A stretch of 64,000 nucleotides of DNA from an uncultured Oscillospiraceae bacterium (GCA_934591895.1 CAKTPP010000006.1:1-64000), one strand, 5' to 3'. Positions 52,151 to 60,593 are shown, numbered from the stretch's first letter. A program made the numbers and translations. The notes: generated by a model from the letters alone, not told the origin.

Positions 52151-54907
52151 TCAATCGGCGCTGGTCAGCACGGTGTCGCTTGCGACCTGCGTCCAGGCGC
52201 TCTTGTTCCAGATGTCGCCGCTGACGGTGTACCAGTCGCCGGCGATGAACTGCGTGCCGCAGTTGACTTTGACGTCATAGATAAAGGAATGCAGCAGGTA
52301 CTGCTCCTCCTTGGGCTTTGTCAGCTCGTCGATGCGGTGCCCCGTGAAGGGGTTGACGGGCTCGGCGATCACGTCTTTCACCGCCAGCAGCGGCACGTCG
52401 GCGGAGAGCATGAACTCGTTCGACGTCGTAAAGCCCGTGCTGTTGAAGTCCTTGACCAGCAGCAGCGAGGCGAAGCCCTCCGCATCCAGACCGTAGTCCG
52501 TGATCAGCTCGGGCACCTGCCCCAGCGTGTTGCCGTGGTCGGACATGATGATGATGCGCGTGTTGTCGTACACACCGTTTGCGCGCAGGTAATCAAACCA
52601 CTTGCCGAGCTGGAGCAGCGCGGCGACGTTGCACTGATAGTGCATGTAGTCGCGGCGGTCCTTGACGGCCAGCGTCTGCCCGTTGAGGGTGAAGCGGTCG
52701 GCGTGCTCGCGCTCGTACTGCGTGTTGTCGACCTCCTCCGTCGGGGCATATTCGGGCTCCTGCAGCAGCATCAGCTCGTGCGTCGTCTCGTTGGTGAGCA
52801 CCATGTAGGTGTTCTCGCCGCCCTTCGAGATGCGCGTGATGTTCGGCAGGTTTCCGAGCACGTTGTACGAGTCCATGAAGTATTTGCTGATGCCGCTCGC
52901 CGTGTACATATCGTCGCCCGTCTGGGTGCCGTAGCCGATCTCGGTGGCGACGTTGCCCTGATTGTAGGCGCCGTAGTCATAGAGGTTTGTCTGCACGCAC
53001 AGGGGCGCGGCCTTCATGAGCGCGTAGCAGAAGAAGTTGCGCTTGTTGTTTTTGATCGACTGCTGCTGGATCGACGAATCCGTGAACTGACCGCAGACGT
53101 TGAACTTGCGGATGTCGGGATAGTCGTCGAAGATGGACAGGTCGGGCGTGTACTGATAGTTCGCGTACACCGGCTGGAGCACCGTCACGTCAAAGCCGTT
53201 CTGGTCGAACATGACCGGCAGCACCTTGAGCGCCTCGTTGTGCTTGTCGACGAGCGGCTCCTGATCGCGCGCATTCAGCGCGGCCGGCGTGTACTCATAG
53301 CCGCCGAACAGGGACGGCGTGCTGATGTTTGTCTTGACGCCGAGCGAGGCGGTGTTGCGGTAGTAGGTGAAGCCGTCAAACTGTGTCTGCAGCTCCGGCT
53401 TTTCGTTGAAAATGTAGGGGATGTAGGGTCCGATGGCGCGGTCGATCATGAGCACGACCACGTTCTTGCCCGTCTTGCTCAGGGTAAAGGTCGGGGCCTC
53501 GCTTTCGGCCGCTGCGCTTTTGATCTCGTTGATCGAGCGGCAGATGCCCACGGTGTTCACAGCCGACATGCACACGACGGCGATGATGCCCACGGCAAGG
53601 ATGCCGGGGATGCGCCGCCGCCACCTGGACGCCGCGAAGGCGAACGCGGCGAAAATGACCAGCACGACGGCGAGGTTCACGAGCATCTGCCCGGTCGTGA
53701 ACTGCAGCCCGTTGTCGAACACGAGCCCCGCCGAGAGGTTGCCGAGGCTGCGGCCGAAGAACATATAGTCCACCAGCGCGATGCCGCACAGCGCCCAGAC
53801 GCACTTGTCCAGAAACGCCTTTACCGAGGGCTTGGCAAGGCTGTAGAAAATGCCGAACCAGATGACGAACGTGCCCACGGCGAAGCAGAAGGCGCTGACG
53901 ATGTACCACATCGGGTGCAGGAAGCAGGTCATGTCCACGAATTCCTGCGGCGAGGAGTGGATGACCGCCGAGGGGATGAGCAGTCCCGTGAGCACGGCGA
54001 GGAAGATGCCGCCGGAGATAAAAAGCTTTTTGCTCGGCTGCGCGCCGCGCAGCTTCTCCGGCAGCCTGACCTTGCCCTTGCACAGCACGCTCAGCAGCGG
54101 GAGCTGCAGCACGATGGCCGCCGCGACGAAAAACACCAGACGGCGCGGCGTCGGCTGCCCGTAGAAAAACAGGCCGTAGACGGCGGCCGCGATGCCCGCG
54201 AGCGAGAAGAGCACGCCGAGGATGGCGGACGCATGCCGGAGCTTGTAGAAGATCGTCTTGAGCAGCGAGAAGAGGTTATTGAGCGTCCAGTAGAACACGA
54301 GCCCCGCCGGAGACGTGTAGAGAAACACGAGGAAAAACAGCGCCATGGCATACAGCTGCACCTTCGTTTTCGGCAGGCTGCCCTTGGTGAAGATGACGCA
54401 GGAGACGAGGTTGATCGCCGTCATGAGAAACGGCAGGACGTTGACCGTCACGCCTGCCACGGTCAGCAGTCCGTCGGGCGCGCCGAGGTCGCGGATGGGC
54501 CCGAAGGACACGCCGTGCAGCAGCTCAAGGTTCGAGAGGAAGGCGTAGGCCGCGATGAAAAACGGGATCTCGAGAAACAGCGACGTCGCGCCCTTGAGCA
54601 CATAGGTCGGCTTGTAGTTGTTCTGCCGGTAGTAGGTCTGCAGCATCATCATGCGCTCGTCGCCGCGGAAGGTCTTTTTGATGTGCGCCACGCCCTTGTG
54701 CAGGCGCAGCTCCGTCTCGCGCTCCTCCTCCTGCATGGCGTCGGCGCGCCGGTAGAGCGGCAGCACGAGGAAGTTCATCGCAAGGCTCAGCGCGATGATG
54801 GCAAGGCCGGGGTCGCCGACGACCCGGTTGGCCATGACGAACACCACCTCAAACAGCAGCTGGAGCGGCTTGATGAGCAGCGTACCCAAAATGTCCCAGA
54901 ATGACAT
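52151..54907 (-). CDS. fusion of a YidC-like insertase domain with an LtaS-like sulfatase/phosphotransferase domain
   Basis: A 918-residue protein. Residues about 15-225 match YidC/Oxa1: LAIIALSLAMNFLVLPLYRRADAMQEEE, then YYRQNNYKPTYVLKGATSLFLEIPFF, and TSPAGLVFYWTLNNLFSLL. Residues about 230-460 add more hydrophobic helices. Residues about 485-870 are an alkaline-phosphatase-superfamily domain, with NVVVLMIDRAIG, a threonine-rich stretch TNISTPSLFGGYEY where the family nucleophile would be, and the metal-site motif MSDHGNTL. One base separates it from the TagF-like gene. I infer a membrane enzyme that handles phosphocholine- or glycerol-phosphate-bearing polymers; the YidC part could be a membrane scaffold. 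Confidence 0.8.
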   Translation of the reverse strand: MSFWDILGTLLIKPLQLLFEVVFVMANRVVGDPGLAIIALSLAMNFLVLPLYRRADAMQEEERETELRLHKGVAHIKKTFRGDERMMMLQTYYRQNNYKPTYVLKGATSLFLEIPFFIAAYAFLSNLELLHGVSFGPIRDLGAPDGLLTVAGVTVNVLPFLMTAINLVSCVIFTKGSLPKTKVQLYAMALFFLVFLYTSPAGLVFYWTLNNLFSLLKTIFYKLRHASAILGVLFSLAGIAAAVYGLFFYGQPTPRRLVFFVAAAIVLQLPLLSVLCKGKVRLPEKLRGAQPSKKLFISGGIFLAVLTGLLIPSAVIHSSPQEFVDMTCFLHPMWYIVSAFCFAVGTFVIWFGIFYSLAKPSVKAFLDKCVWALCGIALVDYMFFGRSLGNLSAGLVFDNGLQFTTGQMLVNLAVVLVIFAAFAFAASRWRRRIPGILAVGIIAVVCMSAVNTVGICRSINEIKSAAAESEAPTFTLSKTGKNVVVLMIDRAIGPYIPYIFNEKPELQTQFDGFTYYRNTASLGVKTNISTPSLFGGYEYTPAALNARDQEPLVDKHNEALKVLPVMFDQNGFDVTVLQPVYANYQYTPDLSIFDDYPDIRKFNVCGQFTDSSIQQQSIKNNKRNFFCYALMKAAPLCVQTNLYDYGAYNQGNVATEIGYGTQTGDDMYTASGISKYFMDSYNVLGNLPNITRISKGGENTYMVLTNETTHELMLLQEPEYAPTEEVDNTQYEREHADRFTLNGQTLAVKDRRDYMHYQCNVAALLQLGKWFDYLRANGVYDNTRIIIMSDHGNTLGQVPELITDYGLDAEGFASLLLVKDFNSTGFTTSNEFMLSADVPLLAVKDVIAEPVNPFTGHRIDELTKPKEEQYLLHSFIYDVKVNCGTQFIAGDWYTVSGDIWNKSAWTQVASDTVLTSAD

Positions 54908-54908
54908 G

Positions 54909-56165
54909 TTATTGTTCTCCTATCTCGGTGTCGGAGGCCGCCCTTGCGGACAGCTCCGCGAGCTTGCGCTCGAGGTAATCGGCCGTGTTGCGCGCGCCCT
55001 GCCCGATGTGCTCCCAGGTCTGCGCTCTGGCCTCGTCGCGCCCCGCCTGATAGCGGGGGTCGAGCAGGCAGGCGTCGATGAGCTCGCGCAGGTGCGGCAT
55101 GTTCTCTTCGGTCAGCTTTTGCCCGATGCGCGGCAGCACGTCGAACGTCCAGTAGGGCGTGTCGAGCCACCACGCGTCGTAGGGCGCGTCGTCAAAGTCC
55201 GTGTCGGTGTAGATGACGGGCTTGTCGTACACGAGCGAGAAGTCGAAGATCACGCCCGAGAAGTCGGAGATAAGGATGTCCGAGCGGCGCAGCACGTCGT
55301 AGTTGTCCGCGTCGCGGTTCCACTCGAGCTGCGGCGAGTCGGGATAGGCGCGCATGAGCTTTTCCATCATGTCCTGCTCGGAGCGGAACGACTGCGGGTG
55401 CGGGCGGATGATGATGTGATACCCCGTCGCAAGCAGGGTGTCGATGATCCGGCCGCCGTATTTTTTGAGGATGGCGCTCTCGCCCCACGACGGCGCGAGC
55501 AGCACCGTGCGCTCGTGCTCCGGCAGCGGCGGGTCTGCGTGCAGCCGCGCGAGCATATCGTCCATGTACGGGATGCCGACCTTGACGATCTCCTTGGCGG
55601 GCAGCGCGCGCAGCTTTTCGAGCGCGCGCACCTGCTCGACCTGATACTGGCCCGAGAGCAGGATGGCGTCATAGTAGTCGATGCCGAACATCCGGTAGCC
55701 GCTGATGTCGCTGGCCGCGTGCGGCAGGTGGACGTAATAGTCGACCTGCTTCGAGCGCTTCCACTGGTAGACGTCCAGCCCCGGCGTCGTGGCCAGCACG
55801 ACGGAGGCGTTGAGGAAGTTGAGCTTGGCGAAGGCCTTGTTGCCCTCCTCGATGAACTGCGCATGGATGTGCGGGAAGTCGTTTTCGAGCGCGGGGTCGT
55901 CCGGCGAGGCGGTCATGTAGACCGTGTCGATGCCCTTTTTGTCGAGCTCACGGCACACGGGGCGGAACACGCTCCAGTACCGCTTGTCATCCGAAAAAAT
56001 GACCAGCGGGATCTTGTTTGTGCCGGTGTCGACCTTTTTGCCGCCGCTGAGCACAAAGCGCAGCTTTAAAAACCACGACTTGAGCATATACGTGACGGCG
56101 CCGATGATCCCGATGAGGATCGCAAAGAGCATGCTGCCCGTGCCGGGGTCAATGTAAAATCTCAT
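54909..56165 (-). CDS. CDP-glycerol glycerophosphotransferase-like (TagF/TagB family)
   Basis: A 418-residue enzyme of the wall-teichoic-acid type glycerophosphotransferase family. The N-terminus has YIDPGTGSMLF plus a membrane helix (residues 1-35). The catalytic GT-B-like domain has LLAPSWGESA (about 225), IIIRPHPQS (about 250), ILISDFSGVIFDFSLVYDKPVIY (about 288-310), the last being characteristic of TagB/TagF. It probably polymerises or attaches glycerol- or ribitol-phosphate units to a surface polymer. It sits between the CPBP gene and the fusion gene. Confidence 0.88.
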   Translation of the reverse strand: MRFYIDPGTGSMLFAILIGIIGAVTYMLKSWFLKLRFVLSGGKKVDTGTNKIPLVIFSDDKRYWSVFRPVCRELDKKGIDTVYMTASPDDPALENDFPHIHAQFIEEGNKAFAKLNFLNASVVLATTPGLDVYQWKRSKQVDYYVHLPHAASDISGYRMFGIDYYDAILLSGQYQVEQVRALEKLRALPAKEIVKVGIPYMDDMLARLHADPPLPEHERTVLLAPSWGESAILKKYGGRIIDTLLATGYHIIIRPHPQSFRSEQDMMEKLMRAYPDSPQLEWNRDADNYDVLRRSDILISDFSGVIFDFSLVYDKPVIYTDTDFDDAPYDAWWLDTPYWTFDVLPRIGQKLTEENMPHLRELIDACLLDPRYQAGRDEARAQTWEHIGQGARNTADYLERKLAELSARAASDTEIGEQ

Positions 56166-56208
56166 TCTGGGTCTGTTCTCCTTCGATCGTTTCTGTTGCG
56201 TTCAAAAT

Positions 56209-56859
56209 TCAGGCTGCCTCCCTGAGCAGCCGCCGCGCGCACAGCGCGCACAGCGCCGACACCGCCAGACAGGCCGCGGCCTGAGGCACGGCGGACACCG
56301 TGCCGCTGCCTGTGAGGTTGATGAGCGCGTGGGCGAGCAGCGGCAGGGCGATGCTGCCGGTCCTTTCGCGCACCGCCGTCAGCAGCAGCCCCGCGCCGAA
56401 GGCGCACAGCGCCTGCACCGCGGCGGCGGCAAAGCTCCCGCCGATGGCGCTGCCCAGATGCAAAAGCGCAAAGAGCGCCGAGGCTGCCCCGGCCGCCCCT
56501 GCCGCGCCGAGCCGTTCGCTCCAGACGGCCGGCAGCACGCCGCGAAACAGCACCTCCTCGCCGAACACGGCAAAGAGCAGGTACACCGCCTCCGCCGCCC
56601 CCGGCCACGTGCCGCCGAAGGCGGCGTTGAGCGCGGCGAACAGCAGCACCGGCAGCGACAGCAGCGCATCGCGCGCCGTCAGCCCTTTGCCGCGGCACAG
56701 ACCGTAGCTGCGCAGCAGGCCGCGCGCGTGCAGATACCGCAGCAGCGCCGCCCAATACACCGCCAGCAGCGCCGGCGTGAGCAGCGGCGCCGCCGCCGGC
56801 GCGAGCGCGCGGGGCACGGCGAACAGCAGCCCGTATAAAAGCAACCAGAGCCAGAACAT
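56209..56859 (-). CDS. CPBP-family intramembrane protease
   Basis: A 216-residue membrane protein of the CPBP (CAAX prenyl protease/bacteriocin-processing) family with about six helices. The motifs are VFGEEVLFRG (EExxxR, about residue 97), FALLHLGS (about 130) and LAHALINL (about 175), carrying the glutamates and histidines of the active site. Substrate unknown. First gene of the operon that leads to lic; role in surface polymer assembly is only suggested by position. Confidence 0.85.
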   Translation of the reverse strand: MFWLWLLLYGLLFAVPRALAPAAAPLLTPALLAVYWAALLRYLHARGLLRSYGLCRGKGLTARDALLSLPVLLFAALNAAFGGTWPGAAEAVYLLFAVFGEEVLFRGVLPAVWSERLGAAGAAGAASALFALLHLGSAIGGSFAAAAVQALCAFGAGLLLTAVRERTGSIALPLLAHALINLTGSGTVSAVPQAAACLAVSALCALCARRLLREAA

Positions 56860-56896
56860 ACGCGCCGCCCTTTCTCACAATGCAGTCAACGGGAAA

Positions 56897-56925
56897 ATTA
56901 TATGCCAATTTTACACCATATGCAA
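56897..56925 (-). promoter_or_regulatory. promoter of the CPBP-tagF-fusion-licCAB operon
   Basis: On the minus strand TTGCAT (56920-56925) and a perfect TATAAT (56897-56902) are 17 bases apart. The region 56860-57168 is the divergent control region with module 3. Confidence 0.75.
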
Positions 56926-57019
56926 ATAGTTTTTGCCCATATTTGACCCGATATGACATTCCGCGTCCGCGCGCCCGCACGGACGGGCTGCGGCGCCGGA
57001 TAACCGTTTTGGCAGGCTG

Positions 57020-57080
57020 AAATGTTTATTAACAAACATTTGTTACACATATTGACATGATTCGGACAAAGTCCTATAAT
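57020..57080 (+). promoter_or_regulatory. promoter and upstream palindrome of module 3
   Basis: Consensus TTGACA (57052-57057), a 17-base spacer and TATAAT (57075-57080). Ten bases upstream is AAATGTTT-N6-AAACATTT (57020-57041), a perfect inverted repeat and likely operator. This is the strongest promoter in the window, a perfect match at both boxes. Confidence 0.8.
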
Positions 57081-57168
57081 AAATGTGCGCTAACGTTCCG
57101 CGCTTGTGCAAGATGTCCAAATTTCGATGGCGGCGCGAGAACTGTGCAATGAAGGAGGGAATGCGCGA

Positions 57169-58368
57169 ATGAGAGACCTGAAGCATCTGATCTATTTCGA
57201 GAACCTGCTGCAGCAGGCAAACAACGACCTGGTTCAGGCCGCCTGTGGGGACGGGCGGCTGGCGCTGGCATGGAACTGTTCGTACATACCGGAGGTTTTG
57301 CTGGATACGGACAAGTGCTTTGGCGTGCGTCTGCGCGCGCCGAACTGCACCAACCCCGACATGGCTACCTATTATATGACCAACCGCTCGTGCCCGTACT
57401 CCAAGAGCATCCTCGAGCGCGCGTTCGAGGGCGGCTACAACTTCATCTCCGCGCTCATCGGGCAGGAGTGCTGCACGACGATGAACCGCATGGAGCAGTA
57501 TTTTGAATACTGCGAGCTGATCCCGAACGAGAAATTCTTCTGCACGTATCTCGACATGCCGCTGCGCAAGACCGAGTGGCACGCGGGCTATTACCGCCGC
57601 CAGATCGAGCAGAAGATCCTCCAGCCGCTCGAAAAGGTCTACGGCGTGGACTTTTCCGAGGCCAACCTGCGCAAGGCTGTTGAGCAGTTCAACGAGGTCT
57701 GCCGCATCATGACGGAGATCAACGCCATGCGCGAGGCGGAAAACCCCGTCATCACGGGCTATGAATTCCACGTCATCCAGCTGTGCACGCAGACGTGCCC
57801 GAAGGATCTCATCCTGCCCTACCTGCGCGAGACGCTGCAGGAGCTGCGCACGCGTGAGCCGGATCCGAAGCCGGGCTACCGTGCGCGTGTGCTCATCGCC
57901 GGCAGCGAGATCGACGACCCCGAGTTTACGAAAATGTGCGAGATGGCCGGCGGTCTCGTCGTGGCCGACCGCTACTGCTTCGGCTCGATGCCCGGCCGCG
58001 AGGAGATCCCGCTCGAGGAGGGCAAGGACGTTCTGCAGTCCATCGCCGACTACTATATGTGGCGCAACCAGTGCCCGCGCGCCATGGGACCCGAGAACAT
58101 CATCGCGCGCAAGCGCTACATCTTCGATCTCGTGGAGAAATACCACGCCGATGGCATCATCGTCGAGAACATGAAGTTCTGCGAATACTGGGGCTACGAG
58201 CGCGCGCAGGACGGCATGTGGTTCTACGAGGGCTACGAGCTGCCGCGCAGCGTTCCGGTGTGCCAGATCGAGAAGGATTACACGAGCGCCGCCTCCGGCC
58301 AGCTGCGCACCCGGTTCCAGGCGTTCATTGAGTCGCTAGAGATCAAAAAGATCCAGGCGCAGCAGTAA
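57169..58368 (+). CDS. 2-hydroxyacyl-CoA dehydratase-family small subunit, module 3
   Basis: A 399-residue HgdB/BcrC-type protein and first gene of module 3. Candidate cluster cysteines: YYMTNRSCPYSKSILE (C75), GQECCTTMNR (C101/C102) and NMKFCEYWGYE (C338). VADRYCFGSMPGR and NQCPR are also shared with modules 1 and 2. The start at 57169 is chosen over the longer frame from 57106 because AAGGAGGG lies close upstream and MRDLKHL aligns with both paralogs. It has the strongest promoter of the three modules. No activase is adjacent. Confidence 0.83.
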   Translation: MRDLKHLIYFENLLQQANNDLVQAACGDGRLALAWNCSYIPEVLLDTDKCFGVRLRAPNCTNPDMATYYMTNRSCPYSKSILERAFEGGYNFISALIGQECCTTMNRMEQYFEYCELIPNEKFFCTYLDMPLRKTEWHAGYYRRQIEQKILQPLEKVYGVDFSEANLRKAVEQFNEVCRIMTEINAMREAENPVITGYEFHVIQLCTQTCPKDLILPYLRETLQELRTREPDPKPGYRARVLIAGSEIDDPEFTKMCEMAGGLVVADRYCFGSMPGREEIPLEEGKDVLQSIADYYMWRNQCPRAMGPENIIARKRYIFDLVEKYHADGIIVENMKFCEYWGYERAQDGMWFYEGYELPRSVPVCQIEKDYTSAASGQLRTRFQAFIESLEIKKIQAQQ

Positions 58369-58383
58369 GGGAGGGGCTCAACT

Positions 58384-59994
58384 ATGTGGAAACGCAAACG
58401 CACGCTCAAAGAAGAATACGGCACGCTCGGCCACTTCCTGCGGGGTGACAACGACTGCCATTATCTCGGCGACCTGTACATCGAGGGCACGAACTTCTAC
58501 CGCCACCGCGAATGGCGCGGCGTGCGGGACACGGCCTACGCCTTCGCCCGCTGGCTGCAGACCTGGGTCAAGATGGCCGGGCTCATCGGCCGCGACCCGG
58601 TGCGCATGGTGCGCGCCTTCTGGAAATACCGCTGGCTGAGCGCCTACCTCGCCACACCCATGATGGTCGACAAATGGATCGAGGGCGACCGCGGTATGGT
58701 GCTGCGCGCCGACCTGACGGCCATCGACTGCATGGTCTCGGACTCGATCACGACGATGTGGCGCGAGATCCGTGCCGACCGCCGCTTCGGCGAGAACAAG
58801 TGGACCGAGCGCACGATCGCCTTTGACTACACGCTGCCCAAGCACATCATCTACGGCTTCCCCGGCTACTACGGCATCAACATCCAGCAGCACGCGGCGT
58901 TCATGGTGCCGATCCTGAACAAGAACCTCGGCTCGTACTACGTCGATCAGGCCGTCAGCTGCGGCATCCCGGGCGACATGTGCACGCTGCCGCTCGTGGA
59001 GACCGGCGTCGCCGTCGAGGGCGAGTACCCCGACATCGGCAACTGCTGGCTCACGACCAACAACCCCTGCGACGCGAACATGATGGACAACGTCGCCATG
59101 TACCGCGCGCTCTCGGGCGACGGCAAAAAGGCCGTGCACCCGTTCACGACCCCGCTCATGTACGACGACCCGACCTGCAAGGAGCTCGGCGTGCACGAGG
59201 TGTACGAGGCCATCCACTTCCTCGAGGATCAGTTCCGGCAGCCGTTCAACTGGGACACGTTCATCCAGCACATCGAAAACACCAACCAGTTCAACCGCGA
59301 GGAGACCGAGCGCTGGGACATCTACGCCAAGACGAACAACGGCGCGCTCAACCCCGTGTGTCAGGGTCTGTTCCGCATCTACTTCTATCAGCAGGGCGGC
59401 AACGAATACTTCCTCAAGGCCTCGCGCAAGATCACGCGCATCTTCGACAAGTGCGTGCGCAGGAATATTGACACCTTCCCGCACACGCGCCACCGCGCGA
59501 TCGCGTGGAGCTGCGGCTCGACGTATTACGCGCACGGCGTGCAGTGGCTGTATAACTGCTGGGGCATCCTGTGCCTGATCAACATGGACTCGCTCACCGG
59601 CCACAACATTGTCGACACCGAGGACCGCGACATCATGATGAGCGACGTGGCCGACTGGCACGCCCGCACCCCGATGCGCACGCACACCGTCGGCGGCAAC
59701 CGCCACATCATGCAGATGTGGGAGACGGCGGAGAAGTTCAACTGCGACATGATCCTCATGTACGACGACATCGGCTGCAAGGGCATGGCCGGCGCACAGG
59801 GTCTGATCGAGGAGGAGATCCGCAAGCACAACGACCGCTTCCACGTCGTGTGGATGCCGCACTCGCTGATGGATCACCGCATCGTCTCGCCGCGGGAGGC
59901 GCGCAGCGCCGTCAACGAATACATGACCAGCGTCCTGCACGAGGAGCCGGTCGATCCGTCTCTGGTCGATTTTGACGACAGCATGGGCTGGTAA
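58384..59994 (+). CDS. 2-hydroxyacyl-CoA dehydratase-family large subunit, module 3
   Basis: A 536-residue paralog of the large subunits of modules 1 and 2. Shared blocks: EWRGVRDTAYAFARWL (about 40), MVRAFWKYRWLSAYL (about 75), GDMCTLPLVETGVAVEG (about 197), NPCDANMMDN (about 224) and DIGCKGMAGAQG (about 462). The C-terminal EEPVDPSLVDFDDSMGW resembles the tails of the other two. It is 15 bases after the small-subunit gene and 15 bases before the micro-protein gene, so all three genes are one transcript. Confidence 0.82.
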   Translation: MWKRKRTLKEEYGTLGHFLRGDNDCHYLGDLYIEGTNFYRHREWRGVRDTAYAFARWLQTWVKMAGLIGRDPVRMVRAFWKYRWLSAYLATPMMVDKWIEGDRGMVLRADLTAIDCMVSDSITTMWREIRADRRFGENKWTERTIAFDYTLPKHIIYGFPGYYGINIQQHAAFMVPILNKNLGSYYVDQAVSCGIPGDMCTLPLVETGVAVEGEYPDIGNCWLTTNNPCDANMMDNVAMYRALSGDGKKAVHPFTTPLMYDDPTCKELGVHEVYEAIHFLEDQFRQPFNWDTFIQHIENTNQFNREETERWDIYAKTNNGALNPVCQGLFRIYFYQQGGNEYFLKASRKITRIFDKCVRRNIDTFPHTRHRAIAWSCGSTYYAHGVQWLYNCWGILCLINMDSLTGHNIVDTEDRDIMMSDVADWHARTPMRTHTVGGNRHIMQMWETAEKFNCDMILMYDDIGCKGMAGAQGLIEEEIRKHNDRFHVVWMPHSLMDHRIVSPREARSAVNEYMTSVLHEEPVDPSLVDFDDSMGW

Positions 59995-60009
59995 AGGAGG
60001 AGAGCCAAT

Positions 60010-60183
60010 ATGAAACGCAGCTTTGCAAAGTGCCTGTTCAAGGCCTTCGGCATCACCGGCGGCGCGCTGGCCGTGCTGTTCGTGATCTACTACTATAACC
60101 TCGACATGAAGCTCATGCGCTCGGTCGTCGTGCCGTTTCTGAACAAGCACTACGACAGCGTCAAGCGCGAGCACCAGATCTGA
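60010..60183 (+). CDS. micro-membrane protein of dehydratase module 3
   Basis: A 57-residue protein with a basic N-terminus (MKRSFAKCLFKAFG), one membrane helix (ITGGALAVLFVIYYY) and the motif NLDMKLMRSVVVPFLNKHYDSVKREHQI. It shares N-L-D-M-K-L and HYD with the module 1 micro-protein and N-x-D-M-K-L with the module 2 one. An AAAGGAGG site precedes the ATG. The arrangement is the same as in modules 1 and 2 although on the opposite strand and 10 kb away. Confidence 0.78.
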   Translation: MKRSFAKCLFKAFGITGGALAVLFVIYYYNLDMKLMRSVVVPFLNKHYDSVKREHQI

Positions 60184-60199
60184 CAGGGGGGAGCAAACG

Positions 60200-60466
60200 A
60201 TGGCAGTCAATCAAAATGTCAATCCCCGGCCGCTGACCGCCGAGGAAAAGGAAAAACGCGCCCGCGGCATCTATGACAGCTTTGCGACCTATGTGGTCTT
60301 TTGCGATCACTGCCGCTATGTGCGCAAGACGAATATGTACATCATGCGCGCCGAGGCCTTCATCGACGAGCTCGACGCCCGCGGCGAGGTCTGCCCCCGC
60401 TGCGGCAGGCGCGCGTGGACGCTCGGCTACCCGATGGGCACGACGACCGGCTTCGTCAAGTTCTGA
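60200..60466 (+). CDS. small zinc-ribbon-like protein
   Basis: An 88-residue protein with VVFCDHCRYVRKTN (about residues 33-46) and GEVCPRCGRRAW (about 63-74): two CxxC knuckles about 30 residues apart, as in a zinc ribbon or rubredoxin-like metal site. I do not recognise the family. A GGGGGAG site lies upstream and it is 16 bases after the micro-protein, so it is the fourth gene of the module 3 operon. Neither other module has a counterpart. Confidence 0.7.
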   Translation: MAVNQNVNPRPLTAEEKEKRARGIYDSFATYVVFCDHCRYVRKTNMYIMRAEAFIDELDARGEVCPRCGRRAWTLGYPMGTTTGFVKF

Positions 60467-60480
60467 CACATATCCGGACA

Positions 60481-60510
60481 GGCTCCCGCCATCGTGCGGG
60501 AGCCTTTTTT
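60481..60510 (+). terminator. intrinsic terminator of module 3
   Basis: GGCTCCCGC (60481-60489) pairs with GCGGGAGCC (60496-60504), followed by six T residues. Confidence 0.85.
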
Positions 60511-60564
60511 ACGGCACAGCGCGGGGCAAAGCGCCCCACTTCGGCACAAGAAACAAAAATATGG

Positions 60565-60593
60565 TTCCCAAGACGCGCCGGGTATGTTATAGT
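60565..60593 (+). promoter_or_regulatory. possible promoter of the Fe-S/FAD oxidoreductase gene
   Basis: TATAGT (60588-60593) with TTCCCA (60565-60570) 17 bases upstream. The -35 is poor, so confidence is low. Confidence 0.4.

Noticed and set aside
52289..54904. Plus-strand frame of 871 codons opposite the YidC-sulfatase fusion
   Set aside because: Same reasoning: low-complexity antisense product, real motifs on the minus strand.
39196..60183. Simple recent triplication of module
   Set aside because: The paralogs differ throughout both subunits and micro-proteins, and control regions are unrelated, so the copies are old or acquired separately rather than a recent tandem duplication.
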